The notes under the pieces are model-generated. The model worked only from the letters and a program-made list of their open reading frames with translations, searched no databases and had not been told where the DNA came from. From Flavobacterium sp. ACN2 (GTDB lineage Bacteria > Bacteroidota > Bacteroidia > Flavobacteriales > Flavobacteriaceae), in the NCBI RefSeq assembly GCF_002303885.1, contig NZ_MRCM01000015.1, forward strand, positions 62,001-126,000: a DNA stretch of 64,000 nt, given 5' to 3'. The translations under genes and the position numbers were made by a program. Shown here piece after piece: positions 17,467-24,483 of this stretch (the first letter of the stretch is position 1; each line of letters opens with the position of its first letter).

Positions 17467-18618
17467 ATGCTACAACAAAAAATCATTTACCTTGATAACA
17501 ATGCCACAACACGTGTTGATAAACGAGTTTTGAATGCAATGCTTCCGTATTTTACTGATTTGTATGCAAATTCAACAGGAACACATTTAGCGGGATTAAC
17601 GGTAAAAGAAGCTATTGAAAACGCAGCATGGCAAACGGCAGATTTAATAAATGCCGATGCAGAAGAAATCATATTTACTTCGGGCGCGACTGAGGCAATT
17701 AATCTCGCAATTAAAGGTTTAGCCGATCAGGACCGAAAACATATCGTCACCATTCAGACCGAACATAACGCGGTTCTGGAAACCTGTCACTTTATGGAAA
17801 GCATTGGTTTTGAAGTAACTTATCTTCCTACTGATTTCCACGGACTTTTGAGCCTTCGACTTTTAGAAGAAATAATCACAGATAAAACTCTGGTTTTCAT
17901 CGGAATGTTTTCTAATAATGAAACTGGTGTCATACAAAATATCAGTACAATTTCTAAAATATTGAAAGCCAAAAATGTACTTTTTATGTGTGATGCTACG
18001 CAGGCGGTTGGAAAAATTCCTGTTGATGTAAAAAAACTCGGAATTGATCTTTTGACTTTATCCGCACATAAATTTTACGGTCCGAAAGGCGTTGGCGCTT
18101 TGTATGTTTCGGCGAAAGCCAAAATAAAATTGTCTTCTCAAATTCTTGGAGGCGGACAACAAAGAAAATTACGAAGCGGAACGCTAAATGTTCCCGGAAT
18201 TATAGGTTTAGGAAAAGCATCGGAAATTGCTGTAAATGAATTAGAAAAAGATCAAAATAGAATTTCTCTATTACGAGACAAACTTGAAAAAGGTTTATTA
18301 CAATTTGAAGGTTCTTTTGTAAATGGAAATACAGAAAACCGAATTTACAATACTTCTAATATTTGTTTTCCAGGCGTGAATTCAGAACAACTGATTCTGG
18401 CTTTGGGAAATATTTCCGTTTCAAATGGCGCTTCTTGCTCTGCAGTTACTTCTAAGCCTTCTCACGTTTTAAAAGCAATGGGCTTGTCTGATGAAGAGGC
18501 TTTGAGTTCGATTCGTTTTAGTTTGGGAAGATTTACTACTTCTGAGGAAATTGATATTGCTATTGAGAGTGTTTTGAGTCTCGCTAGGCAGTTTGCCACG
18601 AAGACGCTAAGACACTAA
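17467..18618 (+). CDS. Cysteine desulfurase (NifS/IscS-like)
   Basis: A 383-residue PLP enzyme that takes sulfur from L-cysteine as a protein-bound persulfide. The PLP lysine is Lys202 in SAHKFYGPKG and the sulfur-carrying Cys is Cys325 in SNGASCSA. The motifs TSGATEAINLAI and FSNNETGVIQ fit group I/NifS-like enzymes. It lies divergent from the molybdenum oxidoreductase operon and next to its maturation genes. A plausible job is therefore to sulfurate the molybdenum cofactor, although general Fe-S assembly cannot be excluded. No scaffold gene (IscU/SufU) adjoins it. The last residues (ATKTLRH) are encoded by a dispersed repeat (GCCACGAAGACGCTAAGAC), so the native C-terminus may have been altered. 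Confidence 0.92.
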   Translation: MLQQKIIYLDNNATTRVDKRVLNAMLPYFTDLYANSTGTHLAGLTVKEAIENAAWQTADLINADAEEIIFTSGATEAINLAIKGLADQDRKHIVTIQTEHNAVLETCHFMESIGFEVTYLPTDFHGLLSLRLLEEIITDKTLVFIGMFSNNETGVIQNISTISKILKAKNVLFMCDATQAVGKIPVDVKKLGIDLLTLSAHKFYGPKGVGALYVSAKAKIKLSSQILGGGQQRKLRSGTLNVPGIIGLGKASEIAVNELEKDQNRISLLRDKLEKGLLQFEGSFVNGNTENRIYNTSNICFPGVNSEQLILALGNISVSNGASCSAVTSKPSHVLKAMGLSDEEALSSIRFSLGRFTTSEEIDIAIESVLSLARQFATKTLRH

Positions 18619-18665
18619 GTTTTACTTTTTTAATCTCGCAAAGTCGCGGAAACGCAAAGGTTATT

Positions 18666-18769
18666 TTTGTCATCCTGACGAAGGAAGGATCACACGCGGG
18701 AGCCGACAAAGATTGAGGATTTACTTTATGGAGTTTCTAGTGTCATCCTTCCTTCGTCAGGATGACAAA
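18666..18769. repeat. Second copy of the GTCATCCTGACGAAGG palindrome
   Basis: Inverted arms at 18666-18695 and 18739-18769 match those at 10292-10395, with one mismatch in the right arm (GTGTCATCC instead of GTGTGATCC). The loop sequence differs. Confidence 0.88.
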
Positions 18770-18917
18770 CTGGATCTAGAAAATCTGTGTAAAAAAAACT
18801 TTGTCACTCTGCAACTTTGTCCCTTTGTCCCTTTCTTCAGGATGACAAACTGGATCTAGAAAAGCTGTGTAAAAAAACTTTGTCACTCTGCAACTTTGTC
18901 CCTTGTCCCTTTCTTCA
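18761..18917. repeat. Tandem duplication, two units of about 78 bp
   Basis: Unit 1 (18761-18840) and unit 2 (18841-18917) are almost identical, both starting GATGACAAACTGGATCTAGA. They differ by one substitution and two short gaps. Each holds octamers of the CTTTGTCC type. The second unit ends on the stop codon of the MocA-like gene. Confidence 0.9.
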
Positions 18918-19517
18918 AGAAATCAACTTAAAATAATCCTCCTCTGTATCAATATCAATATTCCCTTTTTCAAAAAGAACTGAAACTACATTTTCTGTAT
19001 GCTTTTTAATGAGTTTTTTAGCGCCTTCCTGCCCTTTTAACTCCAGAAGTTCTTGAAAGTATTTTTTATGAAATAAAACTGGCGTTCCTAAAGTTTCAGA
19101 GTATGATGAAGCGGCAATTCCTTTTTTTGTTTTATTGGCTTGAATAATTAAATTTTCAAAAACAGCATTTGTCACAAAAGGCTGATCGCAAACTGCTAAA
19201 ATACATTGCTCACAATCTGGATTTAGAAGCAATAATTCCTTTATTCCTTTTGCAATTGAAGAAGACATTCCGTTTTCCCAGTCAGAATTAAATGCAAATG
19301 TGACTTCGGGTAAATTAAGCTCTTTTTCGATTAAATCATGGTTTGAACCTATCACGACTATTACAAATGAATTTTCAACCTTCAAAGCTTCTGAAACGGT
19401 GTTTTTCAACAAAGTTGATTCTTTATATTCCAGCAATTGTTTGGGTCTGCCTAATCTGGAAGAATTACCAGCGGCCAAAATAATAATGCCTGTTTTATTT
19501 TGAAATCTATTCTCCAT
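18915..19517 (-). CDS. MocA-like molybdenum cofactor nucleotidyltransferase
   Basis: A protein of about 200 residues with the NTP-transferase fold: IIILAAGNSSRLGRPKQLL at the N-terminus, and AVCDQPFV, whose Asp would bind magnesium. It is closest to MocA, which adds CMP to molybdopterin to make the cytosine dinucleotide form required by PaoABC-type enzymes. Starts at 19532, 19529 and 19517 are all in frame; 19517 (MENRFQNKTG) is preferred because the core fold begins soon after. It overlaps the end of the xdhC-like gene, so the two are co-translated. Nearby oxidoreductase genes support the cofactor role. Confidence 0.87.
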   Translation of the reverse strand: MENRFQNKTGIIILAAGNSSRLGRPKQLLEYKESTLLKNTVSEALKVENSFVIVVIGSNHDLIEKELNLPEVTFAFNSDWENGMSSSIAKGIKELLLLNPDCEQCILAVCDQPFVTNAVFENLIIQANKTKKGIAASSYSETLGTPVLFHKKYFQELLELKGQEGAKKLIKKHTENVVSVLFEKGNIDIDTEEDYFKLIS

Positions 19518-20631
19518 AATGAATTTCATCATGTATTTTGCCTTCTTTATATTTCAGCGAAGTTCCTATTCTTTCTGAAGCTACCGCTTTTATTTCCGAA
19601 ACAATCGATAAAGCAATTTCTTCAGATGTTTCTGCGCCAATATCGAGTCCAATTGGAGTATGAATTCTTTTCATCTGCTCTTCGCTTACTGTTATTCCTT
19701 CGATCAAAAGATCGTCTATCATTCGGTTGAATTTTGACTTCGGACCTAAAATTCCGATATAATGAAAATCGGTTTTTAGCAGCGCTTTTAAAACAGCTAA
19801 ATCATATTTGTAATTGTGCGTCATCAAAGCAAAATAGGTCTGATCGTCAATAACAATATTCTCTAAAAATTGTTCTGGATTTACCACCGAAACTTGATCG
19901 GCTTTAGGAAACCGTTTTTTAGTTGCATGTGTTGCGCGTCCTTCGCCAATAGTAATTTTCCAGCCTAAAATTGAAGTCATTTTTACTATAGGCTGAATAT
20001 CGTTTCCTGCACCAGCAATTACAAGCGAAATAGAAGGTTTTATGTATTCGATTAAAGCTTCGTTGTCGTTTTCTTCCTGAAGTTTTTTCACTACAGAAGT
20101 TTTAGTTTTCAGCACTTCTTTTACATCCGAAATTAAATTTAAAACCTCGTTATTATGATTTAAAACAGGACTGTCTTTTCTAAAAAACAAAGTTGTTCCA
20201 ATCTGAAAAGCATTTCTTTTCAAAGAAAAAACGGTTACAATTACAGCTTCTTTTCTTTCTAATTCCAATTGCTGCAAAAGCTGAATTGGATTATTCGAAA
20301 TCTCTTCATCAATATATTCAAAAAGAATATGAACGATTCCGTTGCATCCGAGCTGTAAACCCACTTCCGCATCATCTTCGTTATTCGTATTGTAAGTAAC
20401 TAATTTATTTTGTTTTTGATGGATTGAAAGAAGTGCTTTTCGTAACGCGTCGCCTTCCAAACAACCACCACTTATTGCACCGGTCAATTCTCCATCTTCT
20501 GTAACCAGCATGCGAGCGCCAGGTTGTCGATATGACGAACCTTCAACTTTAACGACCGTTGCTAGAGCTGTTTTTTTTCCTTCGGATTTTGCTTGCGAAT
20601 AGGCTTTAAGAATTTCGTTGATTTCTTTCAT
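19507..20631 (-). CDS. XdhC/CoxI (PaoD-like) molybdenum cofactor insertion chaperone
   Basis: This 374-residue protein matches XdhC-family chaperones that receive and protect the molybdenum cofactor and insert it into the apo-enzyme. The N-terminal domain has VKVEGSSYRQPGARMLV and AISGGCLEGDALR, where the Cys is a conserved cofactor contact. The C-terminal domain is Rossmann-like (LVIAGAGNDIQPIV) and ends with TPIGLDIGAETSEEIALSIVSEI. It precedes and overlaps the MocA-like gene, and the pair sits close to the PaoABC operon. It is the expected partner of the large subunit. Confidence 0.93.
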   Translation of the reverse strand: MKEINEILKAYSQAKSEGKKTALATVVKVEGSSYRQPGARMLVTEDGELTGAISGGCLEGDALRKALLSIHQKQNKLVTYNTNNEDDAEVGLQLGCNGIVHILFEYIDEEISNNPIQLLQQLELERKEAVIVTVFSLKRNAFQIGTTLFFRKDSPVLNHNNEVLNLISDVKEVLKTKTSVVKKLQEENDNEALIEYIKPSISLVIAGAGNDIQPIVKMTSILGWKITIGEGRATHATKKRFPKADQVSVVNPEQFLENIVIDDQTYFALMTHNYKYDLAVLKALLKTDFHYIGILGPKSKFNRMIDDLLIEGITVSEEQMKRIHTPIGLDIGAETSEEIALSIVSEIKAVASERIGTSLKYKEGKIHDEIHYGE

Positions 20632-20690
20632 AGATACTTCTTCATCAATAGAAACTTAATATTGATGATACTTTTTATTAGCCTAAAAGT

Positions 20691-20748
20691 AAAAAAATAT
20701 TACAAACTTAAAGACTGCAAAGTCATTTAAGTTTGTAATATTTTTTTT
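20691..20748. terminator. Strong bidirectional terminator
   Basis: A perfect 15-bp stem (AATATTACAAACTTA / TAAGTTTGTAATATT) with a 17-nt loop has A-runs and T-runs on the outer sides. On the minus strand it ends the NlpE-like gene and insulates xdhC. Confidence 0.82.
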
Positions 20749-20779
20749 GAAAAGTCTTATTTAAACTGCCTAAATTATT

Positions 20780-21250
20780 TTATTCATTTAATTCTAAAAA
20801 ATAATTCAGCTTAGACTTTATTATTTTTTTGTTTCTGTCTAGCAGATATAGTTTTTCGGGATTTTTACTGTAATAACCGTAATAAACCTGATCTTTTTCT
20901 GGTTTATCCCAGTTTAAAATATAGATTGTTCCATCAGGATCTTTCTCTAAACCTCTTTCGGTATTGATATTACCCATTTCTTTAAAGTTTTTTTCAGGCT
21001 GTTTCCCTTTGTATGTACTAGATAATTGAAATGTATTATCTGCAACATCAATTTTTAGAACCGTTTCTATTCCTTCACAATCTGCACATGGCAGCGTTCC
21101 TTCAAAAACAGAAATAGTATCATCTGGTTCGTTTTTTTCATTACTAGCTATAGTATCTGTCAAAACAGAATTATTTTCATCTTTACTATTTTTAGAATTA
21201 CAAGATGCTATAAGAGCTGATGCAAAAGCAAGAATAATTATTTTTCTCAT
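20780..21250 (-). CDS. NlpE-like lipoprotein
   Basis: A lipoprotein of about 156 residues. The ATG at 21250 starts a normal lipoprotein signal (MRKIIILAFASALIASC); the frame continues to a TTG at 21268 that looks unused. After an acidic linker comes the NlpE N-terminal motif FEGTLPCADCEGIETVL, with its CxxC pair, and a beta-barrel-like rest (YTLYLLD-type strands such as EKLYLLDRNKK). In E. coli NlpE the CxxC is linked to copper and surface stress sensing; that role here is only inferred. It has its own terminator. Confidence 0.85.
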   Translation of the reverse strand: MRKIIILAFASALIASCNSKNSKDENNSVLTDTIASNEKNEPDDTISVFEGTLPCADCEGIETVLKIDVADNTFQLSSTYKGKQPEKNFKEMGNINTERGLEKDPDGTIYILNWDKPEKDQVYYGYYSKNPEKLYLLDRNKKIIKSKLNYFLELNE

Positions 21251-21313
21251 AATATTTTTTTTCTTCAAATATAAGGAATATTCTTACTTGTGTGTCGATT
21301 TTAAACTTAAAAT

Positions 21314-22090
21314 CTACAGCGATATCACTCCCATAATAATAGCAGTCTGTACGGCCTCTGCGGTATTGGTTACTTTTAATTTTTCAATAATATTTTGTCT
21401 GTGGCGTCTTACAGTGTAAACCGAAATATGCATTTCTGTCGCAATTTGTTCGCTTTTATTTCCTTTTGCTACACTCGTCAAAACTTCTATTTCTCTTTTT
21501 GAAAGTATATTTTCTATATTGTTTTTATACTTTTCTGGTTCGATTACCTCGCCTGTTTGAATATTAAAAATTTTTCCGTCAATTCCAGTTCGAGGCTGCA
21601 AATCTGTTGATGGCAGATATAAACACAATGCAAGAGAGATACTTCCGTTATTAAATGTGTTCAAATAAATTGTACGGTGATTTATATACGTAATTTTATC
21701 GTTAGAATCTTTCATTCTCAAACGGCTCAAAGTACTGTAATTACTGTATTCTTCTTTTGGAATTTCTTTTAAAAACTGATAAAAATTGAGTTCTAAAACA
21801 TGACGTTCAACCAAATCGTCTGAATTGATTTTAGTAAAAATACATTCTTCAAAAGCAGAATCAATTACAGCATTTTCATCTGGAAGCCCGAAAATAGAGC
21901 CGAAACTTCCGGCATAAATATAACTTTTATCGGATTGATAATCGGATAAAACGGCTACACATTGCTCTATTTTGACATAATTGATAACAAATTGTTTGTA
22001 CATTTCGATATCATTTGATTCTCCAATTTCAAATTTTTGTTCTAAAAACGTAGTCATTAATTGGTTTTCTATTGAAGAATTTTGAAGCAT
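21314..22090 (-). CDS. LuxR-type transcriptional regulator with an uncharacterised N-terminal sensor domain
   Basis: A 258-residue protein. The last 65 residues are a LuxR/FixJ helix-turn-helix (LSKREIEVLTSVAKGNKSEQ and VRRHRQNIIEKLKV). The first 175 residues are not a receiver domain. They share clear motifs with the protein at 38371-39126: AVLSD near 47, KSYIY, KINSDD, LEL..FYQFLK, RLRMKD and LCLYL. The shared part is probably a PAS-like ligand or redox sensor. It lies divergent from a DUF1349 lipoprotein gene 101 bp away, a likely target. No signal peptide, so it is cytoplasmic. Confidence 0.85.
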   Translation of the reverse strand: MLQNSSIENQLMTTFLEQKFEIGESNDIEMYKQFVINYVKIEQCVAVLSDYQSDKSYIYAGSFGSIFGLPDENAVIDSAFEECIFTKINSDDLVERHVLELNFYQFLKEIPKEEYSNYSTLSRLRMKDSNDKITYINHRTIYLNTFNNGSISLALCLYLPSTDLQPRTGIDGKIFNIQTGEVIEPEKYKNNIENILSKREIEVLTSVAKGNKSEQIATEMHISVYTVRRHRQNIIEKLKVTNTAEAVQTAIIMGVISL

Positions 22091-22119
22091 TAGAAAGTAT
22101 AATTGGTTAATTTTAGGTA

Positions 22120-22150
22120 TTGCCTCTTTATTGAAGCCATTCTATTTTTG
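22120..22150 (+). promoter_or_regulatory. Bacteroidota-type promoter of the DUF1349 lipoprotein gene
   Basis: TTG at 22120-22122, a 20-nt spacer, then TATTTTTG at 22143-22150 (consensus TAnnTTTG). The predicted leader is about 34 nt. ACTTTCTA boxes stand in the leaders of both divergent genes (22091-22098 reversed, 22167-22174). Confidence 0.65.
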
Positions 22151-22191
22151 GAAAACTAAAAATATCACTTTCTATCCCAAAAAAATAATCT

Positions 22192-22941
22192 ATGAAAACA
22201 TTTTTTTACCACGCCATTATCCTTCTTGGTCTTTCTGCTTTAACGAGTTGCAATACTAAAAACGAAACTGCAAAAACAGCCATGAAAGAAGAAACCAAAA
22301 CAGATTCTGCATTTGTAAACGGTTCTCCTTGCGACATTAAATTATCTTCTATACATTTTACAAAAGCGATAAACGGCGCCGATACGCTAATTAAAACCGA
22401 AGCTAACGAAAAAGTCATTTTTAAAGCTGGCGAAAAATCTGATTATTTTTCTGATCCAGACGGGAAATTGTCGAATACAACAGCGCCAATGCTTTTATCT
22501 GAAGTAGACAATACAAAACCTTTTACGCTTACCGCGAAAGTTACGCCTGAGTTTACAGAAAAAGGTTTGTATAATGCTGGTGTCTTATATATTTATGTGA
22601 ATGATAGCTTTTATCAAAAATTTTGTTTCGAACAAGATGAAAGAGGCAATCATCGAGTTGTAACGGTTCGAACAATGGGTACTTCTGATGATAACAATCA
22701 CGATATTGTAAAACAGCCTTTTGTTTACATGAAAATTTCTTCTGACACAAAAACAGTTGCCAGTTATTATTCGTTAGATAAAAAGAATTGGCAAATGGTT
22801 CGTTTATACAAAAACAATTATCCTAAAAAAATCTGGATGGGAATTAGTACTCAATGCCCTGTAGACAAAGGAACGCAGAGTATTTTTGAAGAGATTAATC
22901 TAGAAGAAAAAAGTGTTTCTGATTTTCGCTTAGGAATCTAA
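22192..22941 (+). CDS. DUF1349 domain lipoprotein
   Basis: A 249-residue lipoprotein; the signal ends in LTSC with Cys20. The main part is a DUF1349 jelly-roll (concanavalin-like) domain: FSDPDGKLSNTTAP, FTLTAKVTPEF, AGVLYIYVNDSFYQKFCFE and YYSLDKKNWQMVRLY. Such domains also occur as accessory parts of glycoside hydrolases, which suggests carbohydrate contact, but no catalytic function is known to me. It has a good promoter of its own and a LuxR-type regulator on the other strand. Confidence 0.88.
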   Translation: MKTFFYHAIILLGLSALTSCNTKNETAKTAMKEETKTDSAFVNGSPCDIKLSSIHFTKAINGADTLIKTEANEKVIFKAGEKSDYFSDPDGKLSNTTAPMLLSEVDNTKPFTLTAKVTPEFTEKGLYNAGVLYIYVNDSFYQKFCFEQDERGNHRVVTVRTMGTSDDNNHDIVKQPFVYMKISSDTKTVASYYSLDKKNWQMVRLYKNNYPKKIWMGISTQCPVDKGTQSIFEEINLEEKSVSDFRLGI

Positions 22942-23005
22942 TCTTGATCTTTTAAGTTCTTGAACAAAAACAAATTGTTATTGTTAACATAATTATTTTT
23001 TCAAA

Positions 23006-23035
23006 TTGACGTATGATTTATATTACTAAGTTTTG
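23006..23035 (+). promoter_or_regulatory. Possible promoter of the YegP-like gene
   Basis: TTG at 23006-23008 is followed after about 18 nt by TAAGTTTTG, which fits TAnnTTTG with one extra base. The start point would lie about 45 nt before the ATG. Confidence 0.4.
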
Positions 23036-23086
23036 TATTTTTATCTATAGCAAAATAAATATTACCTAACTTTAATAATAAACTAC

Positions 23087-23419
23087 ATGGGAAAATTTGT
23101 AATTACTACTAGAGCTAATGGAGAGTTCCAGTTCAATCTAAAAGCTGGTAATGGCCAAACCATTTTAACAAGTGAAGGCTATACTACAAAAGCGGCCTGC
23201 AACAATGGTATTGAATCTGTTAAAACCAACGCGGGAGATGATAATCGTTATGATAGAAAAGAATCTAGTAACGGTAAACCTTATTTCAATTTAAAAGCTG
23301 GAAATGGTCAAATTATTGGTTCAAGCGAAATGTACGAAAGTGTATCTGCTAGAGAAAACGGAATCGAATCGGTAAAGAAAAATGCTCCTGATGCAACTAT
23401 AGATGATCAAACGGCTTAA
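23087..23419 (+). CDS. YegP-family (DUF1508) protein with two repeats
   Basis: A 110-residue cytoplasmic protein made of two DUF1508 units of about 50 residues. Each has the pattern FNLKAGNGQ.I..SE.Y....A..NGIESVK.NA (units at about 14-49 and 66-101). This is the complete family architecture. The function is not established. A terminator follows 22 bp after the stop, so it is transcribed alone. Confidence 0.93.
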   Translation: MGKFVITTRANGEFQFNLKAGNGQTILTSEGYTTKAACNNGIESVKTNAGDDNRYDRKESSNGKPYFNLKAGNGQIIGSSEMYESVSARENGIESVKKNAPDATIDDQTA

Positions 23420-23441
23420 ATAAAACATATAATTAAAAATA

Positions 23442-23470
23442 AAAACGAGGCTCATAAACGCCTCGTTTTA
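23442..23470 (+). terminator. Terminator after the YegP-like gene
   Basis: AAAACGAGGC/GCCTCGTTTT stem with an 8-nt loop and a T-run. It may also serve the convergent gene that ends at 23474. Confidence 0.85.
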
Positions 23471-23473
23471 TTT

Positions 23474-23974
23474 TTATAATTCTTTCTTTTTATCAAATTC
23501 TTTTAAGATTTTGTCCAGTACTTTTTTTTCTGTCAAATAAAGTTCGTCATAGGTATTGAAATCTCTTTTTTCATTTTCCAATCTTAATTTATTCAGTATT
23601 TCAGGTTTCCCTTCTGGAAAATCTATTATCGCAACTACTGATGTAATACTGTTAGGCACCATATCAACTTCAAAACTTCTATTGTAGGAAGCATATTCTA
23701 AAACTGCTGTAACATTCAAGAAGTTTTCAACATCTCTACCTGAAAAAACAACATCGAATTTACTACCTATTGGAATGTCTGTGTAATAGGAGCAACATGC
23801 AGCTAAGATTTGATTTTCCTTCAAATTCAAACTATTAAATGGATGTTCTGGATTTTTGCTATAATAGTCTTTCATCCTTTCTTGGTCTGCAATCGACGTC
23901 AAGATCAAAATAGGAAATATTCCTTTTGAAATTACTTCTGGAGCTGATAGTTCAAGATCTGAAAATATTGCCAT
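23474..23974 (-). CDS. Hypothetical protein, 166 aa
   Basis: I do not recognise this family. The protein has no signal peptide and no clear membrane segment. It has a hydrophobic stretch (GIFPILILTSI), a possible beta-rich middle (SKFDVVFSGRDVENFLNVTAVLEY) and a charged, helical C-terminus (LTEKKVLDKILKEFDKKKEL). It starts 4 bp after the stop of the gene at 23979-24392, so the two form a pair made from one transcript. Base composition is similar to its neighbours. Confidence 0.7.
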   Translation of the reverse strand: MAIFSDLELSAPEVISKGIFPILILTSIADQERMKDYYSKNPEHPFNSLNLKENQILAACCSYYTDIPIGSKFDVVFSGRDVENFLNVTAVLEYASYNRSFEVDMVPNSITSVVAIIDFPEGKPEILNKLRLENEKRDFNTYDELYLTEKKVLDKILKEFDKKKEL

Positions 23975-23978
23975 AATT

Positions 23979-24392
23979 TTATTCTGTCCAATTTACAAAT
24001 TGCAATTTTCTGTTCGCTTTACATTCAATTGAAGAGATATAATATAGCTCATCATTATACCCATCATATTTTTGAGAAGGGGTAAGTTTACCTTCATTTT
24101 CCTTAATATAAAAATCGATCAATTCTAAAATTCTGATTCTATCGAATTTTTCTTCATTGTAATTCTCAATTCGGTCCAATTCTTCATAATTGATTATCAC
24201 ATTGTGTAAAGACAGCAATTGCTTTTTCAAATTATTCTCACCCATTATTATGATAGAATCTTCCAATGTCAATACAGCGCTTGTTGGAGATATTTTAAAA
24301 ATAGGATGATAAACTGTATAAGGTTCTCCCCAATCAAACTTTTTATGTTCTGTCCAACAAAAGGGAATTGTACTTTCGTCTATATCATTCAT
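23979..24392 (-). CDS. Hypothetical protein, 137 aa
   Basis: Not recognised. The protein is acidic and soluble, without a signal peptide. It has a region rich in aromatic residues at the start (FCWTEHKKFDWGEPYTVYHP) and a helical middle (LKKQLLSLHNVIINYEEL). It is the first of a two-gene unit with the 166-residue protein. A small two-gene pair of this kind could be an immunity, toxin-antitoxin or housekeeping pair; nothing in the sequence decides between them. Confidence 0.7.
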   Translation of the reverse strand: MNDIDESTIPFCWTEHKKFDWGEPYTVYHPIFKISPTSAVLTLEDSIIIMGENNLKKQLLSLHNVIINYEELDRIENYNEEKFDRIRILELIDFYIKENEGKLTPSQKYDGYNDELYYISSIECKANRKLQFVNWTE

Positions 24393-24415
24393 AACTAATT
24401 TTGACTTGGAAATAA

Positions 24416-24460
24416 ATATTCTACATTCTTTCAGCTAATATCTGAAAAAATGTAGAATAT
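24416..24460 (-). terminator. Hairpin terminator after the GH27 gene
   Basis: Stem ATATTCTACATT / AATGTAGAATAT with an inner TCAG/CTGA pairing. It separates GH27 from the two small hypothetical genes. Confidence 0.65.
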
Positions 24461-24483
24461 GCTAAGCTCCTTCTGAAATCATT

